Part shown: positions 23,761-31,903 of the stretch, piece by piece
How positions within the stretch are numbered: position 1 is the stretch's first letter
Layout of the letters: each line of letters opens with the position of its first letter
Assembly (NCBI RefSeq): GCF_002910915.1
Contig: NZ_NEUF01000167.1
Span: forward strand, 1 to 39,739
Source: Streptomyces sp. SM10
Lineage (GTDB): Bacteria; Actinomycetota; Actinomycetes; Streptomycetales; Streptomycetaceae
DNA: 39,739 bases
Direction of reading: 5' to 3'
The notes under the pieces: model-generated
The model's input: the letters and a program-made list of their open reading frames with translations, nothing else
The model's database searches: none
Told to the model about the DNA's origin: nothing
Translations under genes and position numbers: made by a program

Positions 23761-24537
23761 ATGACCGTCCTGACGACCGACCACCCTGCCTGGGTCGAGA
23801 CCGAGGCAGGTGGCCGCGCGCGAGCCGTACGCACCGCCACCGGCATCTGGGCCCTGTCGTGGGATCGAAACGGCCTGCACACGGTCTGTGTGGAAGGCAC
23901 CGAGGACGTGAAGCCAAGGTTCGTCACCACTGATCCCGCGTGCCTTCCTGAGACCGTCGAAACCGGCCTCAGGGCCGGCCTCGACGCTCTTGGCGTCTCC
24001 CAGCGCCTCGCCAACCCGTGGCTCTGGGATGCGATCACCACGGCGATTCTGCGCCAGGTCGTCCGCGCCGGGCAGGCCCGCAAGCTCTACCGGGCATGGT
24101 GCAAGGCCTACGGAACCGCCGCCACCGCTCCCACGCCCAAGGAAGTCCTCGCCCTGCAGGACGAGCAGTTCGAGAGCATCGGAGCGAAGTTCCACCGCAG
24201 TGCGCTGCGAGCGGCCGCTGAGCACTACGAAATGCACGCCGCCGACTGGCTCACTCTGAACGCGCAGGATCTCGCGGCCGCGCTCACCGCCATCCCCCGA
24301 ATCGGCCCGTGGACCGCAGCGGCAGCCGCAACGGACTTCACCGGCGACTTCAGCATTTACCCGCACGACGACCTCGCCGTGCGCACCTGGGCCGCGCAGA
24401 TCGCGCCCACTCATGACTGGCCGGACAAGAAAGACAAGGCGTTCGGCCCGATGTGGACCGGCATGGCCGGCTCCGACCGCACTGCCCTGCACACCCTGAC
24501 CCTTTCCACGCTCACCTGGGGCTCCCATGCCCGCTGA
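23761..24537 (+). CDS. HhH-GPD superfamily protein (AlkA-like DNA glycosylase)
   Basis: 258 residues from the ATG at 23761, SD GAGGAG. The helix-hairpin-helix is AIPRIGPWTAAAAATDF (177-193) and the catalytic-Asp segment is IYPHDDLAVRTWAAQIA (199-215), with D203/D204 where AlkA has Asp. There is no lysine before it and no C-terminal four-cysteine cluster, so it is monofunctional and lacks the iron-sulfur loop of MutY/Nth. The N-terminal 70 residues look AlkA-like. A base-excision role is the family default; placed between nucleotidyltransferase and radical SAM genes, a role on a modified nucleoside is possible but unproven. Confidence 0.75.
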   Translation: MTVLTTDHPAWVETEAGGRARAVRTATGIWALSWDRNGLHTVCVEGTEDVKPRFVTTDPACLPETVETGLRAGLDALGVSQRLANPWLWDAITTAILRQVVRAGQARKLYRAWCKAYGTAATAPTPKEVLALQDEQFESIGAKFHRSALRAAAEHYEMHAADWLTLNAQDLAAALTAIPRIGPWTAAAAATDFTGDFSIYPHDDLAVRTWAAQIAPTHDWPDKKDKAFGPMWTGMAGSDRTALHTLTLSTLTWGSHAR

Positions 24538-24549
24538 ACTGGAGGATCG

Positions 24550-26091
24550 ATGCAGCCGTTACCCCTTCTTTCCGGCGCTGACCCGACACGCGCCCTCGAT
24601 GCCATCTTCGTGAACGCGCCGCTGCGCGACTACGGCCAGCGCCCCCGCACGAACGACTACACCCTGCCGGTGCTGGGCATGGCGTACATCGCCACGTACG
24701 CCCAGCGGGCCGGCTTCAACGTGGCGGTGCTTGACGCGGAGGCGCACGGGCTGGGCATCGTCGAGACCGCCGAACTCGTCAACGCGGCCCGGCCCCGGTG
24801 GGCGGCCATGAACCTGCTCGCCCCCACCTACGAGATGTCCGCACGCATCGCGGCCCACCTCGCCCCCGACATCGCCCTGATGGTCGGCGGACACCACGCC
24901 AAGGCCATGCCCGACCGCATCCTGGCCGACCCCCGCATGACCAACCTGCGGGCCCTCGTACTCGGCGAGGGAGAGCTTCGCGTCGCCGCGCTCCTGGAGG
25001 ACGAGCAGCGCCGCCGTGAACTGCCCGGCGTGCTCTGGCGTGACCCGCTGCTCGGCACCCGGGCCGCCGGCATCCCGGCTGGGAAGCCGAACCCGCAGAT
25101 GCTCGGCCCGGACATCAACGCTCTGCCGTATGTGAACCGCGCCTTCCTCCCGCAGGACCCCTACCAGGCCGCGCCGACGGAGACGGACCGCCGCCTGGCC
25201 CGGAACCGTGGCACGGACCTGCTGAAGAACGCCGCCCGTACCGGCCATAGGGAGGCAAACATCGTCGGCAGCCGCGGCTGCCCGTACAACTGCACCTTCT
25301 GCGGCGCCGCGGTCAGCGCCAACCCGGACCTCAGCATCCGCGTGCGCTCTCCCGAGAACATCATCGGCGAGCTCGACCAGCTGCACGCCGAGTACGGCGT
25401 GACGGCCTTCCGCTTCGTCGACGACCTGTTCCTCGGCGCGGGCCGGGTTATCGACGAACAGATGGTCGCCTTCACCCAGAACCGGATCGGCGAGCGCTAC
25501 GTGTGGGACGCCACCGGCCGAATCAACGTCCTGAACCGGCTCAGCGACGGCGAGCTCGACCGCTTGGTCCTGAACGGCCTGCGCGAAGTCGCTCTCGGCA
25601 TCGAGTCCGGCAGCGACCGCATCCTCAAGGCCATGGACAAGCGGATCGACGCCGAGATGACCGAACGCGTCGCCCACCGCCTGGTCAAGCACGGCATCGG
25701 CGTGAAGGGCTACTTCATCCTCGGCTTCCCCGGCGAGTCCCACGACGACATCGAGGCGACTGTCCGCCACATCCGAAATCTCTGGGCCTTGGCCGACAGC
25801 AGCCCGGGAGACATACGCGCCAGCGTGTTCGAGTTCCGGCCCTATCCCGGCACTCCCATCTGGACGACCCTCACGGACGCCGGCCACAGCCCTGACGCTC
25901 TGCTGGCCTACGGGGACGTCGACCTCACCAGCGACGGCGCCGACGAGACCATGCGCCAACGCGACGAGTTCAACTTCTCGGTGGACATTCAGTTTGGCGA
26001 TGTCCCCCTGGCCCGGGTCCGCTCCACCCTCGCCACGCTCACCCGCGAGCAGCACCAGCGCAACCAGGCCACGCAAGGAGCTGCAGCGTGA
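24550..26091 (+). CDS. B12-binding-type radical SAM enzyme
   Basis: 513 residues from the ATG at 24550, SD GGAGG, 12 bases after the glycosylase stop. The first 190 residues are a Rossmann-like cobalamin-binding-type domain: AIFVNAPLRDYGQRPRTN, LPVLGMAYIATYAQRAGFNV, LDAEAHGLG (a variant of the DxHxxG box) and MVGGHHAKAMPDRIL. The radical SAM core follows with the cluster motif C244-x3-C248-x2-C251 in SRGCPYNCTFCGA, RFVDDLFLG, VWDATGRINVL, and the SAM-binding GIESGSDRILKAM; FILGFPGESHDDIEAT and FRPYPGTPIW complete the B12-rSAM pattern. Such enzymes methylate or rearrange unactivated carbons. Its stop overlaps the next start, so it is coupled to the kinase gene. Confidence 0.9.
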   Translation: MQPLPLLSGADPTRALDAIFVNAPLRDYGQRPRTNDYTLPVLGMAYIATYAQRAGFNVAVLDAEAHGLGIVETAELVNAARPRWAAMNLLAPTYEMSARIAAHLAPDIALMVGGHHAKAMPDRILADPRMTNLRALVLGEGELRVAALLEDEQRRRELPGVLWRDPLLGTRAAGIPAGKPNPQMLGPDINALPYVNRAFLPQDPYQAAPTETDRRLARNRGTDLLKNAARTGHREANIVGSRGCPYNCTFCGAAVSANPDLSIRVRSPENIIGELDQLHAEYGVTAFRFVDDLFLGAGRVIDEQMVAFTQNRIGERYVWDATGRINVLNRLSDGELDRLVLNGLREVALGIESGSDRILKAMDKRIDAEMTERVAHRLVKHGIGVKGYFILGFPGESHDDIEATVRHIRNLWALADSSPGDIRASVFEFRPYPGTPIWTTLTDAGHSPDALLAYGDVDLTSDGADETMRQRDEFNFSVDIQFGDVPLARVRSTLATLTREQHQRNQATQGAAA

Positions 26092-26741
26092 TGACGGGAC
26101 ACGGGGCGTTCATCACGGTCGACGGCCCCAGCGGGGTCGGAAAGTCCACCACTATTGCGGCGCTGCACGCCGAGCTGGCCGGCCGGGGTGTTCCCGTGCA
26201 CCGGACCGTGGAGCCCACCACCAGCGAGCTCGGCAGCTTCATCAGCGCGCACTTCAGTCACATCCGGGGGCACGCCCTGGCCTGCCTGGTCGCAGCCGAC
26301 CGGTACGAGCACGTCGAGCACGAGATCAGGCCCCGACTGGCTGACGGCGACACCGTCATCACCGACCGGTACCTCGCCTCGACGCTCGTCATGCAGCAAC
26401 TCGACGGCGTACCACTGAAGTTCCTGCTGGACCTGAACGCGAACGTACTGATGCCGGACCTGGCGGTCATCCTGACAGCGGGCCCTGGTCTCATTGCCGC
26501 ACGGATTGCCGCGCGCGGCCCGCACAACCGATTCCACCGCGATCCGACCGCGCCCCGCCGCGAGGTCGTCCTCTACGAAGCTGCAGCCCAGACCCTGATG
26601 ACGGCCAACGTGAAGGTGCTCGTGGTGAATACCGGCGAAGCCACCCCATCGGAGGTTGCGGCCACAATCGCCGACGCCGTGTCCGGTTCCTCGATAGCGT
26701 CGACGGGCTCACCGACGACGACAACATCCCAGGGACCATGA
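26088..26741 (+). CDS. dTMP-kinase-like nucleotide kinase
   Basis: 217 residues from the GTG at 26088, with an ATG immediately after at 26091, both overlapping the radical SAM stop. FITVDGPSGVGKSTT is the P-loop (about 8-22), EPTTSELG the variable loop, and DGDTVITDRYLASTLVMQQL contains the DRY/S motif of thymidylate kinases. The lid is short (RGPHNRFHRD). The family phosphorylates dTMP; its location here suggests a modified nucleoside monophosphate as substrate, which is inference. The C-terminal 20 residues are Ser/Thr-rich and probably disordered. Its stop overlaps the ATG of the Nudix gene at 26738. Confidence 0.8.
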   Translation: MMTGHGAFITVDGPSGVGKSTTIAALHAELAGRGVPVHRTVEPTTSELGSFISAHFSHIRGHALACLVAADRYEHVEHEIRPRLADGDTVITDRYLASTLVMQQLDGVPLKFLLDLNANVLMPDLAVILTAGPGLIAARIAARGPHNRFHRDPTAPRREVVLYEAAAQTLMTANVKVLVVNTGEATPSEVAATIADAVSGSSIASTGSPTTTTSQGP

Positions 26742-27184
26742 CACCGGAACTACTCGCAGAACCCGTCATCGACACTCACGTCATCCTGCGCGCAGGCGAC
26801 AAACTGCTGTTCTCCCAGCGCGGCGGACCCTACGGCTACGGCCGATGGCACATGCCCTCGGGCAAGCTCGACCAGGGCGAGCCCTTGCGCGTCGGGGCTG
26901 CCCGCGAGCTGCAGGAGGAGACCGGCGTGACGGTCGATCCCGCGCACCTGCGGATGGTGCACGTCGTGCACCACCGGCAGAGCGCTGAAGTCGAAAGAAT
27001 CGGCTTCTTCTTCGAAGCCACCCAGTGGAGCGGAGAGCCCGTCAACCGGGAACCAGAGAAGTGCCTCGGGCTGGAGTGGTTCAGCGTCCACGAACTGCCC
27101 GAGGACATCATCGAGTACCCGGAGAAGGGGCTCCTCGCCTACCTGGAAGGTGACGGAGCGCTCACCGAGCACGGGTGGGAGTAG
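26738..27184 (+). CDS. Nudix hydrolase, last gene of the cargo row
   Basis: 148 residues from the ATG at 26738, which overlaps the TGA of the kinase gene (ATGA). VILRAGDKLLFSQRGGPYGY and WHMPSGKLDQGEP lead into the box GKLDQGEPLRVGAARELQEE-TGVTV, complete for metal binding. A strand VVHHRQSAEVERIGFFFEA follows, and EWFSVHELPEDIIEY closes the fold. Substrate unknown; the translational coupling to a nucleotide kinase suggests that both act on the same nucleotide pool. Confidence 0.88.
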   Translation: MTPELLAEPVIDTHVILRAGDKLLFSQRGGPYGYGRWHMPSGKLDQGEPLRVGAARELQEETGVTVDPAHLRMVHVVHHRQSAEVERIGFFFEATQWSGEPVNREPEKCLGLEWFSVHELPEDIIEYPEKGLLAYLEGDGALTEHGWE

Positions 27185-27420
27185 TCGATGCTGGCCGGCT
27201 GAATCCGCCAGCGCGCCCCACGATCTTTGCCGCAGCCGAGAGTCCGCACTCACGAGCCTCGGGCCACGCACGCGACCAGCAAGGCGGTCGCATGGCCCGG
27301 GGCCCGGTCGCCCATTCTTACCAACGACGAGAAGGAAGGAGCACGGGGCCCAGAACCCAGAGCCCAGGCGCCCGATGCAGTGGTGCAGGTATGACAGAAC
27401 TGGCCCGTTGGGAGCTCGTG
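27185..27420. other. Gap between the cargo row and the secretion operon
   Basis: No gene is supported here. A 26-codon frame at 27391-27471 has only a weak SD. A GC-rich GGCCCGGGGCCCGG block (around 27297) may form a hairpin. This is where the rightward and leftward transcripts converge. Confidence 0.4.
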
Positions 27421-27837
27421 CTAGAACGCCGGATGCTCGGAGCTAATCGTGGTGGTCTCAGCCCATTCTAGGGCCGCCGCATCACCGTAGGTCGACCGCG
27501 GTTCTGCCAGTGCTCGGCCCGGCTCGGTCGCAGCAGATTCCCGAGCGGTGACACTCGTGAACACCTGCTCCGCGCGATCCAGGGTCAACCGCATCGTGCC
27601 GTAAGGCCCAACGGCGTACCCGGTCCGGTGTCCATGCAGGTGCAGTTCCTCCACTGCCTGAAGGCCCGCGTCGACCTCCGGCACGTCGTCCGGTGGGACG
27701 AGGGCGTGCAGTTCCTCCGTCCACTCCCAACCGAGATCACGGAGCACGGTCCGGGCTTCCTCCTGCTCCCAGCCGCTTCGCGCCACCAGTCCGTGACGAG
27801 GGTCCGTCGAGAAGACCATGCTCGGGTCCGTCATCAT
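27421..27837 (-). CDS. Last gene of the secretion operon, unknown
   Basis: 138 residues from the ATG at 27837 (MMTDPSMVFSTDPRHGLVAR), overlapping the previous stop (27834-27836). VRSGW-like EQEEARTVLRDLGWEWTEEL and VEELHLHGHRTGYAVGPYGT with TMRLTLDRAEQVF give a small alpha/beta protein. No motif I can assign. It ends the leftward run of conjugation genes and may belong to the transfer apparatus or be an accessory regulator. Confidence 0.6.
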   Translation of the reverse strand: MMTDPSMVFSTDPRHGLVARSGWEQEEARTVLRDLGWEWTEELHALVPPDDVPEVDAGLQAVEELHLHGHRTGYAVGPYGTMRLTLDRAEQVFTSVTARESAATEPGRALAEPRSTYGDAAALEWAETTTISSEHPAF

Positions 27838-28337
27838 CCGGCCATCTCCTCGACTCGTCCCGCAGATCCCGTGTCCTCGCTCTTGGCCGTGGGCCAGGCC
27901 GCGAGCTGGAAACGCGCCGGACGGTCGTCGTGCTTGCCGACGCGGCATTCGTCGCCTGCCTTGCCCAACGTCTTATTCATTCGGGTGAGGAATCGGTCGT
28001 ACTGCTCATGCCAGATCACGGACGAGCCCGCCTCCGTATACGCGTCTCCCCTGGCGAAGGCCAGGGCCACGATCTCGTATGCCAGGCCCTCGTGCTTCGC
28101 CCAGCAGGGCGGGATGACGTCCTGCGGCTGCCAGGCGTACGTCCGGTTCAGCCAGCGGCACACGGAATCGAGCCACACGGGCATCGGCTTGATCAGCTCT
28201 GCTGGCAGGGCGCCGATGTCCCACGGGACGGGACCGTCGGCGGCCACGGACTCCTCCGTGCTCCGCTCCGCGATGTACTCCAGGATCAGTGCGGGCGGCT
28301 CGGGAAAGGACTCGAAGCGGGTCAGGGTCTCGATCAT
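27834..28337 (-). CDS. Unknown protein following the coupling ATPase (DUF4913-like)
   Basis: 167 residues, start overlapping the stop of the coupling-protein gene (ATGA). The central block MPVWLDSVCRWLNRTYAWQP followed by PPCWAKHEGLAYEIVALAFA and SSVIWHEQYDRFLTRM recalls the tryptophan-rich DUF4913 pattern (PxW ... CWxxHP ... WH). I give that only as a resemblance. The operon position suggests a role near the coupling protein or substrate loading. Confidence 0.6.
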   Translation of the reverse strand: MIETLTRFESFPEPPALILEYIAERSTEESVAADGPVPWDIGALPAELIKPMPVWLDSVCRWLNRTYAWQPQDVIPPCWAKHEGLAYEIVALAFARGDAYTEAGSSVIWHEQYDRFLTRMNKTLGKAGDECRVGKHDDRPARFQLAAWPTAKSEDTGSAGRVEEMAG

Positions 28338-29782
28338 GCGGCAGCCGCTCCTTCACGGCCGGCCCACGACACCGCGTGGGCCTTGGCCTGGTTCCTCTTC
28401 TCGGTGGCCCGCCGGTTCCGCTCGGCTTCATTGGCGGCTCGAAGGTCACGGACGTGACCCTCGATCTCGGCCCAGGAATCCCAGGTCCACATGCCGTCGA
28501 GCCGGGAGACGATCGGCGGGAGGTTGTCCGCGAGGACCAGGGCGTGCCCCTCGGGAAGGCCCCTGATCTCGTCTCCTCGAAGGACGGGTTCGAGCGCCAT
28601 GTGCGTGGCCGTCGAGTGACCGCCGCGGTCCCCGCCGGACGTGGTCTTCGTCGTGCGCTCTCGCTCGACCTGACCGCACAGGTCAGACATGTCCTTCAAG
28701 AAGTCGGGGTCCTTGTCGCCCGGCAGGACGATGACGTTGTTGGTGAAGGCCGCCAGCTCCTTGGCGGTGTCCTCGCCGAAGCGGGCACGAGCCGACGCCC
28801 ACGCCTGGAGGCCGTAGACAACCGTGATGCCGCGTCCCCGGCCGTCGGCGACGCGTTGGCGGAGGGAGGGGATAGGCGCGATGTTCGGCGCCTCGTCCAA
28901 GGCCGCGAGGAGTGCGGGGTCGAGCCGACCGGCCGGGGACGCGAGGGCGTGCGCCTCCGCGAAATCCAGAAGGTCTTCGGCTATCGCGGTGGTCAGTGGC
29001 GCGACGCTGTTCACCTCGCTGTCCTTGCCGAGGAGGTAGAGCGTGCCCCCGGCGTCGAGGAACGCGCCGAAGTCCGTGGGGTCCTCTCCGTCTCCCTGAA
29101 GGGCGTTGATCACCGACTGGTGCATGAAGGGTTCGAGGGCCGCGTCGAGGGTCGAGGCGGTGTTGCCGACGGTGCGGCTGTCGCCCGTGGTGGCCGTGCG
29201 TAGCATGTCGGCCCAGCCGGGGCCAGCGCCCGGGTGAGCGTTGAGGATGCTGAGGGGGGCCGGGTCGGTCAGCTTGCGGGCCCATCGCAGAACCCAGTCA
29301 AGTGAGGCGCCGTCGAGGGCGGCGGCGTGGAAGAAGGCAGCGAGGATCTTGGACGCCTGCCCCTTGTAGAAGAAGCTGCCCTCGCTGGACTGTGCGGCAC
29401 CGTTGGAGGTGCGCGAGCCCGCGACGAACGCCTTCCCGCGCATCATCGCCACCTCTGTGTCGGCTGCGCCGTTGATCGGCGTCCACCGGAAGCGCGGGAG
29501 GCTCGGCGCGATGTTCTGCGGGTCGAAGACGGCGACGGGGCGACCGTCCCGCTGCCGCGCGTCGAGGGTCAGTTCGACCAGATCGGGCTTGGTCGAGGTG
29601 GCCAAAACCGGCCCGGCCCAGCGGCGGACGAGCGGGGCGAAGAACCGCAGAGTCTTTCCGCTGCCCATCGGGCCGATGACCCGGCATGCCTTGTCGGCGC
29701 GGGACCAGAGCTCGACGCCCTTCGGGCGCTGCGAGGTGCCCAGCGAGTAGCCGAAATCGTGAGGATCGAGGGGGTGGTGCAT
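28334..29782 (-). CDS. VirD4/TraG-type coupling ATPase without its membrane domain
   Basis: 482 residues from the ATG at 29782. It starts almost directly at the ATPase: GYSLGTSQRPKGVELWSRAD then Walker A GPMGSGKT (about 36-43), and LLAALDEAPNIAP (about 290) as Walker B. ITVVYGLQAWASARARFGED and FTNNVIVLPGDKD match the C-terminal ATPase motifs. Coupling proteins hand the relaxase-DNA complex to the channel. The N-terminal membrane anchor usual in this family is absent and appears to be encoded by the separate gene at 29821-30084. Alternative upstream starts would enter a frame with no hydrophobic segment. It overlaps the next gene by four bases. Confidence 0.88.
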   Translation of the reverse strand: MHHPLDPHDFGYSLGTSQRPKGVELWSRADKACRVIGPMGSGKTLRFFAPLVRRWAGPVLATSTKPDLVELTLDARQRDGRPVAVFDPQNIAPSLPRFRWTPINGAADTEVAMMRGKAFVAGSRTSNGAAQSSEGSFFYKGQASKILAAFFHAAALDGASLDWVLRWARKLTDPAPLSILNAHPGAGPGWADMLRTATTGDSRTVGNTASTLDAALEPFMHQSVINALQGDGEDPTDFGAFLDAGGTLYLLGKDSEVNSVAPLTTAIAEDLLDFAEAHALASPAGRLDPALLAALDEAPNIAPIPSLRQRVADGRGRGITVVYGLQAWASARARFGEDTAKELAAFTNNVIVLPGDKDPDFLKDMSDLCGQVERERTTKTTSGGDRGGHSTATHMALEPVLRGDEIRGLPEGHALVLADNLPPIVSRLDGMWTWDSWAEIEGHVRDLRAANEAERNRRATEKRNQAKAHAVSWAGREGAAAA

Positions 29783-29820
29783 GACGTACTCCGGTGCGAG
29801 GTGGGCGACGAGGAGAGAGG

Positions 29821-30084
29821 TCAGCGAGCGGCGGAGCGGTCCTTCGCGAAGCTCACCCCGGCTGCGCGGCTGGGGTGGCCGTCGTCGCTGGTGAGGGAGG
29901 GCCGGATCTCGGTGGCCTTCAAGACCGCCTTGGCCGACATCTGGCGCTTGAGCTGTGCCTTGCTCGCGAATCCGGCGTTGCGCCGTCCGCGGTTCAGCAG
30001 GAACCAGAGCGTCACCAGGGACACCGCGCACACGGCCGTCACGGCGTACAGGGCCAGGGAGATTCCGCCGGGCGTGATGTCCAT
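29821..30084 (-). CDS. Single-span membrane protein, probable detached anchor of the coupling ATPase
   Basis: 87 residues from the ATG at 30084, whose first bases overlap the TAA of the gene before (TAATG). One membrane helix, SLALYAVTAVCAVSLVTLWF, is followed by basic LLNRGRRNAGFASKAQLKRQ and MSAKAVLKATEIRPSL. In one-piece actinobacterial TraG-type proteins this membrane helix and the FASK...MSAKAVLKATEIRPSL block precede the ATPase directly, so I read the two genes as one protein encoded in two parts. The gap to the ATPase start is 38 bases and the frames differ. Whether it is a natural split or an old frameshift is open. Confidence 0.65.
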   Translation of the reverse strand: MDITPGGISLALYAVTAVCAVSLVTLWFLLNRGRRNAGFASKAQLKRQMSAKAVLKATEIRPSLTSDDGHPSRAAGVSFAKDRSAAR

Positions 30085-30470
30085 TACTCGGCCCTCCGGG
30101 CGACGCGGGCCGCCAGGTAGCGCATCCGCCGGCCGCACAGCCGCGACATCGACGCGTCGGGCCCGGCACAGCGCGGGGGTGCGGTGTGGAAGGCACTGTG
30201 CAGATCCTCGGCGGCCCGCCAGACGTGGGCGACGGCCGTACGTACGCGTCCTCCAGCGGCGGAGTAGTCGCCGTGGTCCAGCACGAGGGCCAGTTCCTTC
30301 ATACGCCGGGCGAGGTCGAGCGCTTCGGCGTGCAGCTGGTCGATGTCCTGTCGCACCGCGCGCTCGTCGGCGGGAAGCGTGGTGTGGTCAGTGGTCACGG
30401 TCATGGCGAGGGCTCGTTCTGAGTCTGCGTGGAAGGGGTCGGCGGTCGAGGGGCGGCGGTATCCGCTCAT
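30084..30470 (-). CDS. Small helical protein in the secretion operon
   Basis: 128 residues from the ATG at 30470, overlapping the VirB4-like stop (ATGA); an internal ATG (MTVTTDHTTLPADE) is the alternative. VRQDIDQLHAEALDLARRMK followed by ELALVLDHGDYSAAGGRVRT is coiled-coil-like, then AAEDLHSAFHTAPPRCAG and a basic CGRRMRYLAARVARRAE end. Not recognised. It may bridge the two ATPases. Confidence 0.65.
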   Translation of the reverse strand: MSGYRRPSTADPFHADSERALAMTVTTDHTTLPADERAVRQDIDQLHAEALDLARRMKELALVLDHGDYSAAGGRVRTAVAHVWRAAEDLHSAFHTAPPRCAGPDASMSRLCGRRMRYLAARVARRAE

Positions 30471-31903
30471 TCGGCGTCCGGGGAGGTGCTGGTCAGGTCG
30501 GTCATCGACCCGGAGGAGAAGCACAGGTACTGCTCGGCCTCCACCAAGAGGTGCTGGACGCCGGGGTAGATCACCTCGCCGACCTTCCACAGCGCGATTC
30601 CGCGACGCAGGCGCATGATGTGCTCGGCCGTCCAGGACGGCAGACCCAGCCGGGCCACCGTCGCTTCCGCCTCCGCCTTCTTCTGGCTGTAGATCACGAT
30701 GGTGTCGGCCATCTTCAACGCCGCTTGGGTCTCCGGGCTGTCGTCGATGTCGGACAGGTGATGGACGATGAAGATGCAGCTCAGCCCGTATCCCCGTGCG
30801 AATTTCAGGAACTTCTCAAGCAGCGAGGCGAGTTGGGGGGTCCCGAGGATGTGCCAGGCTTCCTCGCAGACGAGGATGCGCTTGCGCTGCGTGTAGCGGC
30901 GGCAGCCGGAGCCGGGGTTCGGCCCCAGCTCCCAGGCTCCTGAGTTCGCGTCGACCACGACGCGGTCGTGCTGCCCCGGCTCCGTGCCGCATTCGCACAG
31001 CGGGCGCAGCCAGACCTCTTCGAGGAAGACCGAGATCACGGCGACGAGGATGGTCATGGCGACGCCGCCGGACGGGACCTTGGTCAGGTCGAAAACGATC
31101 ATGTCGGCGTCGAGATCCACGCCCAGGCTGGTCGGGCCGTCGAGCATGCCCGTCAGGTCGCCGGTGTCGTCCTGTTCGCTGCCGCACAGTCGGTCCAGGA
31201 CGTAGGACGCCTCCAGGCCGTCACCGAGGAGTTCGCCCCTCGTGCGTTGCTTGGCCGTCGCGTCGGACTCCTCCGGAGAGCGCAGCGCGGCGGCGACGTC
31301 GGCCAGGACCGGGGTCCGGCCGAGATCTCCCGCCCGCTGGTGAGCCCGGCGGATCGCGATGCGGAGCGCGGAGCCGGCGAACTCATCCAGGGCCTTGCCG
31401 AGGCCGAGTTCAACGATGGTGCGCACCAGCTCGACTTGCCGCTTGCCCGCGATGGCCGGGTCCATCGGGTTGATGCACGAGGCACCACGGCCGCCGCCGG
31501 GCGTGAACTTCACCGGGGCCTTGCCGGTCAGCGAGCGGCCGAGCGCGGCCCACTCGCCTTCTTCGCGCTCCTTCTGCTCCTTGGTGTCGAGGACGACGAC
31601 CTGACGCCCGAGGCGGATCTGCCGGGCCGCGTACGTCTTGGTCAGGGCCGACTTGCCCCGGCCCGTGTCCCCCATGACGATCATGTTGCCGCCGGGCAGG
31701 CCGTCACCGAACGCCGAGAACGGGCAGTAGATGAACGCCTTGCCCGAGTACAGCTCCCGGCCGATGATCGCGCCCGCCGTGCCGAGGGTCGGCGGGGCGA
31801 TCGGCAGGTACAGGGCCTGGCTGGTGGTCGTCTCGGTGTAGAGGGGACGGCGCACCGTCTCGTGCGTCGGCGACAGCGGGGCGAGGTCGAGGAGGTCGGT
31901 CAC
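30467..31903 (-). CDS. VirB4-like secretion ATPase (C-terminal half)
   Basis: 478 residues from the GTG at 31903, which overlaps the SCO6880-like stop (GTGA). IVMGDTGRGKSALTKTYAAR is Walker A (about 75-92) and RILVCEEAWHILGTPQLASL Walker B (about 340-358), followed by GYGLSCIFIVHHLSDIDDS and the arginine-finger-like region. It is the energising ATPase of the channel. The N-terminal domain expected of a full VirB4 is missing here and seems to be the product of the upstream gene at 31900-33426. The longer frame above 31903 has no homology. Confidence 0.85.
   Translation of the reverse strand: MTDLLDLAPLSPTHETVRRPLYTETTTSQALYLPIAPPTLGTAGAIIGRELYSGKAFIYCPFSAFGDGLPGGNMIVMGDTGRGKSALTKTYAARQIRLGRQVVVLDTKEQKEREEGEWAALGRSLTGKAPVKFTPGGGRGASCINPMDPAIAGKRQVELVRTIVELGLGKALDEFAGSALRIAIRRAHQRAGDLGRTPVLADVAAALRSPEESDATAKQRTRGELLGDGLEASYVLDRLCGSEQDDTGDLTGMLDGPTSLGVDLDADMIVFDLTKVPSGGVAMTILVAVISVFLEEVWLRPLCECGTEPGQHDRVVVDANSGAWELGPNPGSGCRRYTQRKRILVCEEAWHILGTPQLASLLEKFLKFARGYGLSCIFIVHHLSDIDDSPETQAALKMADTIVIYSQKKAEAEATVARLGLPSWTAEHIMRLRRGIALWKVGEVIYPGVQHLLVEAEQYLCFSSGSMTDLTSTSPDAE

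Noticed and set aside
24559..26076. 505-codon minus-strand frame opposite the radical SAM gene
   Set aside because: Val/Gly/Asp-rich antisense shadow of an intact enzyme gene.
27391..27471. 26-codon frame (MTELARWELVLERRML...)
   Set aside because: Weak SD, no context; may be chance.
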